A DNA stretch of 64,000 nucleotides from Oscillospiraceae bacterium (GCA_015066095.1 SVPC01000001.1:61947-125946); one strand, 5' to 3'; shown: positions 1 through 11,660, counted from the first letter of the stretch. The notes: generated by a model not told the origin, from the sequence alone. Translations and numbers: made by a program.

Positions 1-639
1 GTAAAGCGTCCCGCACTTGCAGGTATGATACCTTCACCAAATGGCCATTATATGCTTATGGATATGGGCGCAAATGCCGAATGCCGTCCTGAAATGATTG
101 CGCAGTTTGGTATAATGGCAAGTGCTTATATGAAAGGTGTAGAGGGTAGAGAAAACCCCACAATAGGTCTTTTGAACATTGGTACAGAAGATTCCAAGGG
201 TGGCGAACTTCAAAAAGAATCTTATGCACTCTTAAAGGAAGCCCCCATAAACTTTGTTGGTAATATTGAATCACGCGAGATGCCTAAGGGCGTGTGTGAT
301 GCGGTTGTTACCGACGGTTTTACAGGCAATATTGCCTTGAAACTTATAGAAGGTACTTCGATTACACTTTTCAAACTAATAAAAAATGCTTTATATAAAA
401 ATATATTCAACAAACTTGCGGCGCTTGTTATAAAGAAAGACCTTTATGCACTTAAAAGTATGATGGATAGCAGTGAAGTTGGCGGTGCACCCCTTTTAGG
501 TGTACGCAAAACAGTTATTAAGGCTCACGGCAATTCGGATGCTAAGGCTCTTAAAAATGCTATTAAACAAGCGGTTAAATTTACAGAAGCTAATGTTATC
601 GGTAACATAACAGAAGCACTTGCTAAAATTAAGGACTAA
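1..639 (+). CDS. plsX: Phosphate acyltransferase PlsX, C-terminal part (5' end outside window)
   Basis: Reading frame is open from base 1 (V-K-R-P-A-L-A-G-MIPSPNG...). 'MDMGANAECRPEMIAQFGIMAS' and 'VVTDGFTGNIALKLIEG' are PlsX-like; followed by rnc. Confidence 0.93.
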   Translation, partial: VKRPALAGMIPSPNGHYMLMDMGANAECRPEMIAQFGIMASAYMKGVEGRENPTIGLLNIGTEDSKGGELQKESYALLKEAPINFVGNIESREMPKGVCDAVVTDGFTGNIALKLIEGTSITLFKLIKNALYKNIFNKLAALVIKKDLYALKSMMDSSEVGGAPLLGVRKTVIKAHGNSDAKALKNAIKQAVKFTEANVIGNITEALAKIKD

Positions 640-652
640 GGATTAAATTATA

Positions 653-1333
653 ATGAAAGTTTTAGAGAAAAAACTTAATTACAAATTTAATAATATTGCT
701 TTACTCGAAAATGCTTTGACACACTCGTCTTATGCTAATGAGATGAGAAACGGTATCACCTCTAACGAAAGATTAGAGTTTTTGGGTGATTCTGTTTTAT
801 CTATTATTGTGGCTGAATATTTATTCCAAAATTTCAAATCCATACCTGAAGGTGAACTTACAAAACTCCGCGCTTCATTAGTATGTGAGAAATCTCTTTG
901 CGCTTTTTCGCGTGAGTTAGGATTGGGTGAATTTTTAAGGCTCGGAAAAGGTGAAGAAAAAAGCGGCGGCAGAAAAAGAGATTCTATTTTAGCCGATGCT
1001 TTTGAGGCAGTACTTGCCGCGATTTATCTTGATGGCGGTATGGATGTTGCCAAAAAACACGTGTTACGCTTTATTTTACCCGAACTTGAGCACAGGGATG
1101 ATGGTTGCTTTAAAGATTATAAAACGGTATTACAGGAGATAATTCAGCGTAATCCCGAAGAATCGGTTAGTTATATACTTAAAAGCGAGAGCGGTCCTGA
1201 CCATAACAAGGTTTTTGAGGTTGAGGTACATCTAAATTCAAATGTTATAGGCACGGGTAAAGGTAAAAATAAAAAACAAGCCGAGCAAATGGCAGCAAAA
1301 CAGGCGCTTGAGCTTATGGGTACTAAAATATGA
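653..1333 (+). CDS. rnc: Ribonuclease III
   Basis: 'NERLEFLGDSVLSIIVAEYLF' RNase III signature plus C-terminal dsRNA-binding domain. Confidence 0.96.
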   Translation: MKVLEKKLNYKFNNIALLENALTHSSYANEMRNGITSNERLEFLGDSVLSIIVAEYLFQNFKSIPEGELTKLRASLVCEKSLCAFSRELGLGEFLRLGKGEEKSGGRKRDSILADAFEAVLAAIYLDGGMDVAKKHVLRFILPELEHRDDGCFKDYKTVLQEIIQRNPEESVSYILKSESGPDHNKVFEVEVHLNSNVIGTGKGKNKKQAEQMAAKQALELMGTKI

Positions 1334-2328
1334 GTAAAAAACATTCTAATATTTCTATTTTTGTGCCACATATCGGTTGCCCTAATAAGTGTAGTTTTTG
1401 CAATCAGCGTTATATAACAGGTACTTGTAAAGCACCAAATGCCGGCGATGTTGAAAAAGCAGTAATTACGGCGGTAAAGTCTAAAAAATATGACCCAAAC
1501 ACTACCGAAATAGCCTTTTTTGGCGGTAGTTTTACTGCAATCAACCACAATTATATGATTAGCCTTTTGGAAGCGGCATCATCTTTTGTTAAAATAGGTC
1601 TTGTAAAGGGTATCAGAATTTCTACCCGTCCCGACGCTATTGATGATGAGATTTTAGAGCTTTTAAAAGAATATAATGTAACCGCTATTGAACTTGGCGC
1701 ACAAAGTTTCAACAATCACGTTTTAAAAATGAATAACCGCGGTCATAATTCGCGCGATATTGAGGTGGCATCGGCACTTATAAAGAAGCACGGGTTTGAA
1801 CTCGGTCTTCAAATAATGACAGGCCTTTATACCGATGATAACGAGTCGTTAGAGCGTACTGTAAAGAAAATCATCGAAATAAAGCCCAACACAGTGCGCA
1901 TTTACCCAACTATTGTGCTTAAAGACACCGATTTGGCGGCACTTTATATTGACGGTATTTATAAACCGCAAACATTACCCGATGCTATAAAGATTTGCAC
2001 AAAACTTTATATGATGCTTACAAAAGAAGGCATAAATGTTATCCGTTTAGGTCTTCACTCAATAGAGAAGGAAGCATATCTTGCAGGTCCGTGGCATCCG
2101 GCATTTAGTGAACTGTGTCAGTCACAAATAATGCTCACAAAGGTTTTAACACATCTTTTTACAGAGGGTGAATATATTATCTATGTTGGCAAAAGTGATG
2201 TTTCAAAAATGACAGGTCAGAAAAAGAGCAACATAAAATATTTAAAAACTCGCGGCTTTGACTGTAAAGTAAAGGTTGACAACAGTTTGGACGATTTAGA
2301 ATTCAGGATAGAAAGGAAAGTGTTATAA
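1330..2328 (+). CDS. Radical SAM protein (Elp3/YhcC-like)
   Basis: CxxxCxxC motif 'CPNKCSFCNQRYITG'; overlaps rnc stop and sits in a conserved rnc-radicalSAM-smc order. Confidence 0.88.
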   Translation: MSKKHSNISIFVPHIGCPNKCSFCNQRYITGTCKAPNAGDVEKAVITAVKSKKYDPNTTEIAFFGGSFTAINHNYMISLLEAASSFVKIGLVKGIRISTRPDAIDDEILELLKEYNVTAIELGAQSFNNHVLKMNNRGHNSRDIEVASALIKKHGFELGLQIMTGLYTDDNESLERTVKKIIEIKPNTVRIYPTIVLKDTDLAALYIDGIYKPQTLPDAIKICTKLYMMLTKEGINVIRLGLHSIEKEAYLAGPWHPAFSELCQSQIMLTKVLTHLFTEGEYIIYVGKSDVSKMTGQKKSNIKYLKTRGFDCKVKVDNSLDDLEFRIERKVL

Positions 2329-5300
2329 TTGCTTTTAAGTTCGATTGAAATTCAGGGCTTTAAATCTTTTGCAGATAAAACAGTTTTGAAGTTCGGCAAG
2401 GGTATAACTGCGGTTGTAGGCCCTAACGGAAGCGGTAAAAGTAATATTTCTGACGCGGTGCGTTGGGTTTTGGGTGAGCAATCTACCAAAAGTCTTCGCG
2501 GTCAGTCTATGGAAGATGTTATCTTCGGTGGCACAGAAACACGCCGTCCGCACGGTTTTTGTGAAGTTACCCTTAATATCAATAACACCGACCGTTCTTT
2601 AAATTTTGATAACGATTTTGTGGCGATTACTCGCCGCTATTATCGTTCTCACGAAAGTGAATATGCTATAAACAATGTATCTGTCCGTCTTAAAGATATA
2701 CACGAATTGTTTATGGATACAGGTCTTGGCCGTGATGGTTATTCTATGATTGGTCAAGGTAAGATTGATAATATTATCAGTTCCAAATCGGGAGAACGCC
2801 GTGATATTTTTGAAGAAGCGGCAGGTATTTCAAAATACCGTTACCGCAAGTTAGAGGCTGAAAGAAAACTTTCTGCCGCTGAAGATAATCTACTTCGTTT
2901 GCACGATATTGTAGACGAGTTAGAGTCACGTGTTGGACCTTTGGAAGAGCAAAGCCGTAAAGCCCAAAAATTCTTGGAGTTGGCTTCTCAAAAGAAAGAA
3001 CTAGAAATAGGTCTTTGGCTTTATACACTTAATAATTCCAAAGAAGCGTTGCGCAATCAGGAAAGCAAAATCGCCGCGGCTCAACTCTCTTATAGAGAAA
3101 TAGAACAAGCTTTGGAAGAATTTGACCGCAAGACCGAGCAAAATACTTCACTATTTGCAAAACTCACATCAGATATCGAGGGTGAGCGTCTTAACATTTC
3201 TTCATTTAATGAAGAAATCGTTAAGGCTGAGGGTGTTATTACCGTTTTAGAGAACGATATTGCTCATAATAACGAGTCTATCGAGCGACTTACTGAAGAA
3301 AAGAATAACTTGGGTGACTCGCATAATTCTGCAGTTGCTCAAATTGAGCAGTTAAATATTTCGGCAGAGGCTAAAAAGCAATCTTTGGCAGAACTTGAAG
3401 CGAAATTACATGGTCTTGAAAATCAGTTGGCTGAATTGCTTACTGATTCTGACAGTATAAGCCGTAAAATTGAAAATCAGATAAGAGAACTTAACATTTT
3501 ATCTGCAAGTAGTGCAGATATGCGTGTTAAAATGGTTACTGCCGATACCTCGATTGAGGAAATTACTGCGCGTAATACCGCTTTAGGTGAACTTATCACA
3601 GCGCGTAACGGTGAAATTTCTCATTTAGATGGGGAATTTGCTGAAACTGATGCGCTTCTTAAAAAGTTGGAAGAAAATGCTCAGAGTATACAAAATTCTT
3701 TAAAAGGTTACGAACTACGCCTTAACACCAAAAAAGAAACTGCCGATAAATTAAAGGCAGAACTTGATAACCTTAATTTGGATATCGAAGCAAAACTCAG
3801 ACGCGTACAAATACTTACTGACCTTGAAAATAATATGGAAGGTTTTGCACATTCGGTTAAGTTTGTTATGAATAAGGCAGAAATGGGTATACTGCGCGGT
3901 ATTTGCGGCCCCGTTTCTAAACTTATTGATGTTGATAAAAAGTATAGTATCGCAATAGAAGCGGCGCTTTCTAACGCTATTCAGAATATTATTACCGATA
4001 GTGAAAGCGATGCTAAAAAGGCAATCAATTTCCTTAAAAGTAACAAGGGCGGACGTGCTACCTTCTTGCCTGTTAATACCATTAAATCCCGTGAGTTTAA
4101 AGAACACGGTTTTGAAAGTATGGAAGGCTACATAGGTATTGCAAGTGACCTTATTAAATGTGATAAAAAGTATACCGAAATTGTTAAATATCTTTTAGGC
4201 GCGGTTGTTGTGGCAGAAGATATTGATTATGCTACCGCTATTGCTAAAAATCAAGGTTACCGTGTAAAAGTGGTAACCCTTGACGGTCAGGTGGTAAACC
4301 CCGGCGGTTCGCTTACAGGCGGTTCTGTAGGCAAAAATTCGGGCCTTTTAAGCCGTGCTAATGATATTAAGGCTATTGAGCAAGAAATTGAAAAATTAAA
4401 ACAAAAAGCCGAAGATATAGCACAAAAATTAAACGAATCACAAAGTTCGGTTAATGAGGTAATGGCGGATATTACTGCTATGAATGCAGATTTAACAACT
4501 GTGAACGAAGACAAAATCCGCACAATAGCAGAAGTTAAACGCCTTACCGAATTGCGCGATAATGCGAAGTCTGCACTTTTAGAACTTCAAAATGAGCGTA
4601 CTGCTAACGAGCAGAAGATTGAACAGTTAAAAACCGCTTCGGTAGAATCGGCTAAAGAAATTTCGGAAATTGAGGCTAAAAAGACCGAAATTCAGACCGA
4701 AATTGATAAAATGACAGGCGGTAGAGATAATCTTAACGCTACAAGAGAAGACTTGACAAATAAGATTACCGAACTTAAACTTTCGGTTATCGAGGTTGGC
4801 AAGGATATCGAAACTATTAACCTTAGTGCTGAAAACATCAATAAATCAATCGCAGAACGCACCGAGCGTGTAAATGCTATTGACAGTGAAATTGCCGCTT
4901 TGCAGTTTAAAAACGAAAACTTAAAATCGGAAATTGAAACTGTGGGCGACGGTATTGAGGAATTTAGAAATAAGATTACCGACAGCGAGAATAATATTAA
5001 AGAGTACATTGAAAAGCGAAATCTTACCGAAAAATCAGGTGTTGAACTTCGCAACAGCGAACGCGAAAACACATTACAGCGCGAGAAAATAGGCGGTGAA
5101 TTAGCCCGTCTTACCGAGCGTAAAGAGGTTATGATGCGTGAGTATGACGATGTTATCCGCCGTCTTTACGATGAGTACGAACTCACCCGAAGCGAAGCCG
5201 AAAAAATTGGTATTGAGATTGAAAATCCCACTGCCGCTAAAAAAGATTTGACCGATATTAAGAACAAAATCCGCTCTCTCGGCAATGTTAATGTTTCGGC

Positions 5301-5901
5301 TATTGAGGAGTATAAAGAGGTAAGTGAACGCTATAATTTCTTGTCCGAACAGATAAATGATGTTGAGGCTTCACGCGCACAACTTAATAAACTTATAAAT
5401 CAACTTACCAGTCAAATGCAGGAAATCTTTACCGAAGGATTCCAGAAAATCAGCCAAAACTTTTCTAAAACATTTAGTGAACTTTTTGGCGGCGGTACGG
5501 CTTCTCTTAGCCTTTCCGACCCCGAGAATATTCTCGAAAGCGGTATAGACATCAATGTAAAACTGCCCGGTAAAAATGTACCCAGTCTTGACGGTCTTTC
5601 GGGCGGTGAAAAGGCACTTATCGCGCTTTCGATTTATTTTGCAATTATGCGTGTAAATGCTCCTCCTTTCTGCTTCCTTGACGAAGTTGATACCGCGCTT
5701 GACGATATCAATGTTGAGCGTTTTGCAGAGTATATGCGTTCATCTGAATTTGCAACACAGTTTATATGCGTAACCCACCGTCGCGGCACTATGGAAGCGG
5801 CAGATATGCTTTATGGTGTTACAATGCAAGAAAAGGGTGTTACAAAACTTTTGGAACTTAATGTTTCAGAACTCGAAAAGAAATTACTTGAAACTAATTA
5901 G
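2329..5901 (+). CDS. smc: Chromosome segregation protein SMC (TTG start)
   Basis: Walker A 'GPNGSGKSNI', long coiled coil, hinge, 'LSGGEKALIALSIYFAI' and 'FLDEVDTALDD'. Confidence 0.97.
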   Translation: MLLSSIEIQGFKSFADKTVLKFGKGITAVVGPNGSGKSNISDAVRWVLGEQSTKSLRGQSMEDVIFGGTETRRPHGFCEVTLNINNTDRSLNFDNDFVAITRRYYRSHESEYAINNVSVRLKDIHELFMDTGLGRDGYSMIGQGKIDNIISSKSGERRDIFEEAAGISKYRYRKLEAERKLSAAEDNLLRLHDIVDELESRVGPLEEQSRKAQKFLELASQKKELEIGLWLYTLNNSKEALRNQESKIAAAQLSYREIEQALEEFDRKTEQNTSLFAKLTSDIEGERLNISSFNEEIVKAEGVITVLENDIAHNNESIERLTEEKNNLGDSHNSAVAQIEQLNISAEAKKQSLAELEAKLHGLENQLAELLTDSDSISRKIENQIRELNILSASSADMRVKMVTADTSIEEITARNTALGELITARNGEISHLDGEFAETDALLKKLEENAQSIQNSLKGYELRLNTKKETADKLKAELDNLNLDIEAKLRRVQILTDLENNMEGFAHSVKFVMNKAEMGILRGICGPVSKLIDVDKKYSIAIEAALSNAIQNIITDSESDAKKAINFLKSNKGGRATFLPVNTIKSREFKEHGFESMEGYIGIASDLIKCDKKYTEIVKYLLGAVVVAEDIDYATAIAKNQGYRVKVVTLDGQVVNPGGSLTGGSVGKNSGLLSRANDIKAIEQEIEKLKQKAEDIAQKLNESQSSVNEVMADITAMNADLTTVNEDKIRTIAEVKRLTELRDNAKSALLELQNERTANEQKIEQLKTASVESAKEISEIEAKKTEIQTEIDKMTGGRDNLNATREDLTNKITELKLSVIEVGKDIETINLSAENINKSIAERTERVNAIDSEIAALQFKNENLKSEIETVGDGIEEFRNKITDSENNIKEYIEKRNLTEKSGVELRNSERENTLQREKIGGELARLTERKEVMMREYDDVIRRLYDEYELTRSEAEKIGIEIENPTAAKKDLTDIKNKIRSLGNVNVSAIEEYKEVSERYNFLSEQINDVEASRAQLNKLINQLTSQMQEIFTEGFQKISQNFSKTFSELFGGGTASLSLSDPENILESGIDINVKLPGKNVPSLDGLSGGEKALIALSIYFAIMRVNAPPFCFLDEVDTALDDINVERFAEYMRSSEFATQFICVTHRRGTMEAADMLYGVTMQEKGVTKLLELNVSELEKKLLETN

Positions 5902-5909
5902 GTGATTTA

Positions 5910-6827
5910 ATGGGATTTTTTAGCAAAATCAAGCAAGGTCTTCAAAAGACCAGAGATTCACTTTCAAACGGCGTAAACAGTATTTTAAATTCCTTTACTA
6001 AAATAGATGAAGAACTGTTTGAAGAATTGGAAGAAATACTTGTAATGGCAGATATCGGTGTTAATACCGCTACCGAAATTTGTGATATGCTACGCCAAAA
6101 AATCAAGGAACAGGGTGTAAAAGACCCTGTTGTTATACGCAGTTTGCTTAAGGAAATTGTCACAGAAATGTTGGGTGACGATTGTGGCTTGAAACTTGAT
6201 ACCAAACCGTCAATTATATTGGTTATAGGTGTAAACGGTGTTGGCAAAACTACAACAATCGGTAAATTATCGGCACAATTAAAAGCAGACGGTAAAAAGG
6301 TTGTTTTAGGTGCGGCAGATACTTTCCGCGCCGCCGCAATAGACCAGTTGGGCATTTGGGCAGACCGCGCAGGTGTTCAGATGGTTAAAAGTGTAGAGGG
6401 TACTGACCCTGCATCTGTTGTGTTTGATACAATAGCATCGGCTAAATCAAAGGGTGCGGATGTTATTATTTGCGATACCGCGGGTCGTCTTCATAATAAG
6501 AAAAATCTTATGGACGAACTTGCAAAGATTTACCGTGTAATATCACGCGAACTACCCGATGCTTCACTTGAAACCTTGTTGGTGTTAGATGCTGCTACCG
6601 GTCAAAACGCTGTAAATCAAGCGCGTGAGTTTAAAAATGTTGCCGATATTACAGGCATAGTGCTTACAAAACTCGACGGCACAGCAAAGGGCGGTATTGT
6701 AATACCAATTCATAACGAATTGTCAATCCCTGTTAAATACATTGGTGTAGGTGAGGGGATTGACGATTTACAACCCTTTAATGCCAAAGAGTTTGTAGAA
6801 GGAATTTTTGAAAACGGGGAACAGTAA
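5910..6827 (+). CDS. ftsY: Signal recognition particle receptor FtsY
   Basis: SRP GTPase motifs 'GVNGVGKTTTIGKLS', 'DTFRAAA', 'DTAGR', 'TKLDGTAKGG'. Confidence 0.97.
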   Translation: MGFFSKIKQGLQKTRDSLSNGVNSILNSFTKIDEELFEELEEILVMADIGVNTATEICDMLRQKIKEQGVKDPVVIRSLLKEIVTEMLGDDCGLKLDTKPSIILVIGVNGVGKTTTIGKLSAQLKADGKKVVLGAADTFRAAAIDQLGIWADRAGVQMVKSVEGTDPASVVFDTIASAKSKGADVIICDTAGRLHNKKNLMDELAKIYRVISRELPDASLETLLVLDAATGQNAVNQAREFKNVADITGIVLTKLDGTAKGGIVIPIHNELSIPVKYIGVGEGIDDLQPFNAKEFVEGIFENGEQ

Positions 6828-7420
6828 TGAAAGTATTTATTGCTACCAAAAATGCAAAAAAACTTAAGGAATTAAAGCGCATTTTAGAACCTATGGGTTT
6901 TGAAGTGCTGTGTGAAAAAGACTTGGACAAACCTCTTTTAGATGCTGTGGAAGATGGCACCACATTTGAAGAAAATGCGCTTATTAAAGCAAAATCGGGT
7001 CTTGCGCAAACCGGATATATAAGTGTTGCGGATGATTCGGGCATTTGTGTAGATTATTTAGACGGTGCCCCCGGTATATATTCGGCAAGATATTCGGGCG
7101 GTAATGATAAAGATAATAATAACAAGTTGCTTAAAGAACTTAAAAATGTGCCTATGGAAAAGCGTACCGCTTACTATGTGGCGGCAATTGCTTGTGTTTT
7201 CCCTGATGGCAGACAGTTCACCGTTCGCGGTGAGTGCCACGGACATATCGCTTTCTCTGAACAAGAGGGACCTGGTGGTTTCGGCTACGACCCATTGTTT
7301 ATAAGCGAAATCGGTCCTTTTTCACAGGTTACTGATGAACAAAAGGACGCTGTAAGCCACAGGGGCAGAGCGCTTATAAAATTTAAAGAAAAACTTATGG
7401 AATATATTGAGGTAAAATAA
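6827..7420 (+). CDS. rdgB: XTP/dITP diphosphatase (RdgB/HAM1 family)
   Basis: 'IATKNAKKLKELKRIL', 'DDSGICVDYLDGAPGIYSARYSGG', 'GPGGFGYDPLF'. Confidence 0.95.
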   Translation: MKVFIATKNAKKLKELKRILEPMGFEVLCEKDLDKPLLDAVEDGTTFEENALIKAKSGLAQTGYISVADDSGICVDYLDGAPGIYSARYSGGNDKDNNNKLLKELKNVPMEKRTAYYVAAIACVFPDGRQFTVRGECHGHIAFSEQEGPGGFGYDPLFISEIGPFSQVTDEQKDAVSHRGRALIKFKEKLMEYIEVK

Positions 7421-7713
7421 TGTTAAATAGCAGACAAAGAGCACAACTTCGTGGTATGGCTAACGATTTTGAAACCATTTTACAGGTTGGCAAAATGGGT
7501 ATTAGCGAAAATACCGTAAAACAGGTAGACGATGCTTTGGAAGCACGCGAACTAATAAAGATGTCGGTTTTGGAAACCTGTGAAAAAACTTCACGCGAAG
7601 TAGCTGACGAATTGGCGCCTATGGTTAAAGCCGATGTTGTGCAGGTAATTGGAAGAAAATTTATTTTATACCGCGAAAGCAAAGAAAATAAAGTCATAAA
7701 ATTGGTGAAATAG
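7420..7713 (+). CDS. yhbY: RNA-binding CRM-domain protein YhbY
   Basis: 97 aa, 'LNSRQRAQLRGMANDFETILQVGKMGIS', classic YhbY N-terminus. Confidence 0.92.
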   Translation: MLNSRQRAQLRGMANDFETILQVGKMGISENTVKQVDDALEARELIKMSVLETCEKTSREVADELAPMVKADVVQVIGRKFILYRESKENKVIKLVK

Positions 7714-7714
7714 T

Positions 7715-8305
7715 ATGGGCTATACTGCTATTTTCGGCGGAACTTTTAACCCTTTTCATAATGGACATTACGAAATGCTTAAAGCACTAGAGTGTGACGA
7801 TTCTATTAGTGAAATATTTGTTATGCCTGATAGGATACCGCCACATAAAGTGTGCGATTATATGCCGAGTGACAGTGACCGAATAGAAATGTGTAAACTC
7901 ATTGTAAGCGAATTTTCAAAAGCAAAACTTTGTCTTATAGAGTTTGAACGTGAGGGTAAAAGTTATTCTTACGATACCGTGTTGGAACTACAAAAAAAAT
8001 ACCCCGATAAAGATTTTGTGTTTGTATGCGGTGGGGATATGTTTGTATATTTCCCAAAGTGGTACAGATATGAAGAATTAATGGAGCTTTTACCGTTTTA
8101 TGTTTTTACACGCGTAAGCACTGAAAAAACAGAGTTCTTTGAGTGTGTAAAACAGTTTGGTGATATGGGTATGAGAATTATTTTAAATAATGCAGTAATA
8201 CCCAACATTTCTTCAACCGATTTTAGAAACAGTAAAAACGCTTCACTAATACCCCAAAAAGTGTACGATTATATTAAGGAAAAGGCGATTTACGGTGTAC
8301 GATAA
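7715..8305 (+). CDS. nadD: Nicotinate-nucleotide adenylyltransferase
   Basis: 'IFGGTFNPFHNGHYEML' nucleotidyltransferase motif and 'ISSTDFRNSK'. Confidence 0.95.
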   Translation: MGYTAIFGGTFNPFHNGHYEMLKALECDDSISEIFVMPDRIPPHKVCDYMPSDSDRIEMCKLIVSEFSKAKLCLIEFEREGKSYSYDTVLELQKKYPDKDFVFVCGGDMFVYFPKWYRYEELMELLPFYVFTRVSTEKTEFFECVKQFGDMGMRIILNNAVIPNISSTDFRNSKNASLIPQKVYDYIKEKAIYGVR

Positions 8306-8861
8306 ATATAAAAAGATTTTGCAAAGCCGACTGGACGAAAAAAGATATAACCATTCGCTATGTGTAGCGGACGAAGCGGTGAGATTAGCGCAGAAAATCG
8401 GTGTAGATACCGAAAAAGCATACCTTGCAGGGTTGCTTCACGATATTACCAAAAATGCACCTCGCGAAGAACACTTGCAAATTTTTTCACAGTTTGGTAT
8501 AATCTTAAACGATATAGAAAAAAATGCTCACAAGTTGTGGCACGCTATGTCGGGTGCGGCTTATATAGAGCATATTTTAGGTCTATCAGACCCCGAAATT
8601 TTAGATGCGGTGCGTTTCCATACAACCGCAAAAACTAATATGTCACCCCTTTGTTTGGTGCTTTATTTGGCAGATTTTACATCGTCTGACCGCGATTATC
8701 CCGATGTGGATGTTATGAGAAGATTGGTAGATAAATCTTTTAGCGAAGCGCTTATTTATGCTTTACAGTATACGATTAAAGATTTGGCAGACCAAAAAAA
8801 GGCGATACATTTTGATACTTTATCGGCTTTTAACGAAGCTGTATCTATGGAGGAAAAGTAA
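8295..8861 (+). CDS. yqeK: YqeK-type HD-domain phosphohydrolase
   Basis: 'HSLCVADEAVRLA...AGLLHDITKN' HD motif; lies between nadD and rsfS as usual. Confidence 0.9.
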   Translation: MYDKYKKILQSRLDEKRYNHSLCVADEAVRLAQKIGVDTEKAYLAGLLHDITKNAPREEHLQIFSQFGIILNDIEKNAHKLWHAMSGAAYIEHILGLSDPEILDAVRFHTTAKTNMSPLCLVLYLADFTSSDRDYPDVDVMRRLVDKSFSEALIYALQYTIKDLADQKKAIHFDTLSAFNEAVSMEEK

Positions 8862-9227
8862 TTGGAATCTTTTGAAATTTTGAAAATCGCGGCAAATGCG
8901 CTCAACTCTAAAAAAGCGCACGATATGAACGCCGTAAAAGTAGATGAACTCACAGTTTTGTGTGAATATTTTTTGATTTGCACTGCTAATTCATCTACAC
9001 AACTTCGCGCTTTGTGTGACGAGGTAGAGGATAAACTTAAAGAAAAAGGTGTTATGCCGCACCATATTGAAGGTAAGGCTTCGGGTTGGATAGCGCTTGA
9101 CTACGGCTCGGTTGTAGTACACGTGTTTGGTAGAACGGAACGCGAGTTTTATGCACTTGATAAAATGTGGGCAGATGCAGAAAACATCGACCTTGAAAAT
9201 ATATTAGAAGAAGCGATAGGTGACTAG
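8862..9227 (+). CDS. rsfS: Ribosome silencing factor RsfS
   Basis: '[30 protein letters not shown]', '[15 protein letters not shown]'. Confidence 0.93.
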   Translation: MESFEILKIAANALNSKKAHDMNAVKVDELTVLCEYFLICTANSSTQLRALCDEVEDKLKEKGVMPHHIEGKASGWIALDYGSVVVHVFGRTEREFYALDKMWADAENIDLENILEEAIGD

Positions 9228-11643
9228 TATGCAAAAAAATTACAACTACACAGAAATTGAAAAGAAATGGCAACAAATTTGGGACGATAACCATACTTTT
9301 GAAGCAAAGAATGATTATACTTTACCTAAATTTTTCGGTCTTGTAGAATTTCCGTATCCATCGGGTCAGGGTCTTCATGTAGGACATCCCCGTTCATATA
9401 CTGCTATTGACATTGTTTCCCGTAAAAAGCGTTTACAGGGCTTCAATGTTCTTTATCCTATGGGTTGGGATGCATTCGGTCTTCCTACCGAAAACTTTGC
9501 TATAAAGAATCATATTCATCCATCAATCGTTACTGAAAATAATATCGCAAACTTTAAGCGCCAGTTAAAGTCTTTGGGCTTTTCTTTCGACTGGAGCCGC
9601 GAAATAAATACCACCGACCCGTCTTATTACAAGTGGACACAGTGGATTTTCTTGCAACTTTTCAAACAAGGCTTGGCTTATAAAAAGGAAATGTCGGTTA
9701 ACTGGTGTACTTCCTGTAAGTGCGTTCTTGCAAACGAAGAGGTTGTAAACGGTGTTTGTGAACGTTGCGGCAGTGAGGTTATCCAAAAGGAAAAAAGCCA
9801 ATGGATGCTTAAAATTACCGAATATGCCGAAAAACTTCTTGAAGGCTTAAATGATGTCGACTTTATCGAGCGTGTAAAGACCCAACAAAGAAACTGGATT
9901 GGCCGTTCATACGGTACACAGGTTACTTTTAACACCACTTTGGGTGATAGTTTTGAGATTTTTACCACCCGTGCAGACACCCTTTTCGGTGCTACATATA
10001 TGGTAATGTCACCAGAACATCCGTTGCTTTCAAAGTGGGCGGATAAAATAGAAAACTATGCCGATGTAGTGGCTTATCAAGAACAATCGGCTAAAAAGTC
10101 TGATTTTGAACGTACCGAACTTGCCAAAGATAAAACAGGTGTTAAACTTCAAGGTGTTAAGGCTATTAACCCTGTAAACGGTAAAGAAATCCCCATCTTT
10201 ATTTCTGATTATGTGCTTATTTCTTACGGTACGGGCGCTATTATGGCAGTTCCTGCACACGATACACGCGACTGGGAATTTGCAAAGAAATTTGATTTGC
10301 CGATTATCGAAGTTGTAAAGGGCGGGGAAGATGTACAAAAAGAAGCCTTTACTGACTGTGCAACAGGTGTACTTGTTAACTCCGATTTCCTTGATGGCTT
10401 ATCTGTAGAAGAAGCAAAGGTTGCGATTCAAAAATGGCTTACTGATAAAGGCATTGGCTCGGTTAAAACCAACTTTAAACTTCGTGACTGGGTGTTCTCG
10501 CGTCAGAGATATTGGGGCGAACCTATTCCTATGGTTTACTGTGAAAAGTGTGGTTGGGTACCGCTGCCCGAAAGCGAATTACCTTTGGTACTTCCTAACG
10601 TTGAATCTTACGAACCCACCGATAATGGCGAATCACCCTTGGCAAAAATGACCGATTGGGTAAATACAACTTGTCCTCACTGCGGAGCCCCCGCAAAGCG
10701 TGAAACCGATACTATGCCTCAGTGGGCAGGTTCTTCTTGGTATTTCTTAAGATACTGTGACCCGCATAATGACAAGGAATTTGCATCAAAAGAAGCACTC
10801 CAATATTGGTGTCCTGTTGATTGGTATAACGGCGGTATGGAGCATACTACTTTGCACTTGCTTTATAGCCGTTTCTGGCACAAATTCCTTTATGATATTG
10901 ACGCTGTTCCCAATGCCGAGCCTTATGCTAAGCGTACAAGCCACGGTATGATTTTGGGTGAAAACGGCGAAAAGATGTCTAAGTCACGCGGTAATGTAGT
11001 AAATCCGGATGAGATTATAAACGATTACGGCGCAGATACAATGCGTGTTTACGAAATGTTTATAGGTGACTTTGAAAAGGCAGCACCTTGGAGTCAGTCT
11101 TCTATTAAGGGTAGTAAGCGTTTCCTTGATAAGGTTTGGGCTTTGGGTGATATTTTGGTAGAAGGCGACGGCTACAGACCAGAACTTGAAGCAGAATTCC
11201 ACCGCACCATTAAAAAGGTTACCGAAGATATTGAAGGTCTTAAGATGAACACCGCCATTGCGGCACTTATGTCACTTATGAACTCAATTCAGGCTACCGG
11301 TAAAATCACAAAGGGTGAATATAAGACATTTATCACATTACTTAACCCCTTTGCACCTCATATCACCGAAGAAATTTGGGAAATGTGCGGTTTCGGCGGT
11401 ATGCTAAACCAAACTAAATGGCCCGAATTTGATGAGGCTAAGTGCGTTGATGCTACTGTTGAAATAGTTGTTCAGATTAACGGCAAAATTAGAGCACGTC
11501 TTAATGTTGCTGCCGATATTTCTGCAACAGATGCTATTGCTCTTGCAAAAAAACAGGATGCAGTTAAGGGTGAAATTGCAGGTAAAAATGTGATTAAAGA
11601 GCTTTATGTTCCCAAAAAATTAGTAAATATTGTTGTGAAATAA
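9220..11643 (+). CDS. leuS: Leucyl-tRNA synthetase
   Basis: '[16 protein letters not shown]' (HIGH region) and '[12 protein letters not shown]' (KMSKS). Confidence 0.97.
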   Translation: MTSMQKNYNYTEIEKKWQQIWDDNHTFEAKNDYTLPKFFGLVEFPYPSGQGLHVGHPRSYTAIDIVSRKKRLQGFNVLYPMGWDAFGLPTENFAIKNHIHPSIVTENNIANFKRQLKSLGFSFDWSREINTTDPSYYKWTQWIFLQLFKQGLAYKKEMSVNWCTSCKCVLANEEVVNGVCERCGSEVIQKEKSQWMLKITEYAEKLLEGLNDVDFIERVKTQQRNWIGRSYGTQVTFNTTLGDSFEIFTTRADTLFGATYMVMSPEHPLLSKWADKIENYADVVAYQEQSAKKSDFERTELAKDKTGVKLQGVKAINPVNGKEIPIFISDYVLISYGTGAIMAVPAHDTRDWEFAKKFDLPIIEVVKGGEDVQKEAFTDCATGVLVNSDFLDGLSVEEAKVAIQKWLTDKGIGSVKTNFKLRDWVFSRQRYWGEPIPMVYCEKCGWVPLPESELPLVLPNVESYEPTDNGESPLAKMTDWVNTTCPHCGAPAKRETDTMPQWAGSSWYFLRYCDPHNDKEFASKEALQYWCPVDWYNGGMEHTTLHLLYSRFWHKFLYDIDAVPNAEPYAKRTSHGMILGENGEKMSKSRGNVVNPDEIINDYGADTMRVYEMFIGDFEKAAPWSQSSIKGSKRFLDKVWALGDILVEGDGYRPELEAEFHRTIKKVTEDIEGLKMNTAIAALMSLMNSIQATGKITKGEYKTFITLLNPFAPHITEEIWEMCGFGGMLNQTKWPEFDEAKCVDATVEIVVQINGKIRARLNVAADISATDAIALAKKQDAVKGEIAGKNVIKELYVPKKLVNIVVK

Positions 11644-11660
11644 AAAAATTAAAAAAATTG

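Noticed and set aside
2335-5072. Multiple antisense ORFs within smc (72-126 aa)
   Set aside because: Shadow ORFs opposite a strongly supported coding gene; low-complexity Ser/Phe/Leu-rich composition mirrors the coiled-coil codons.
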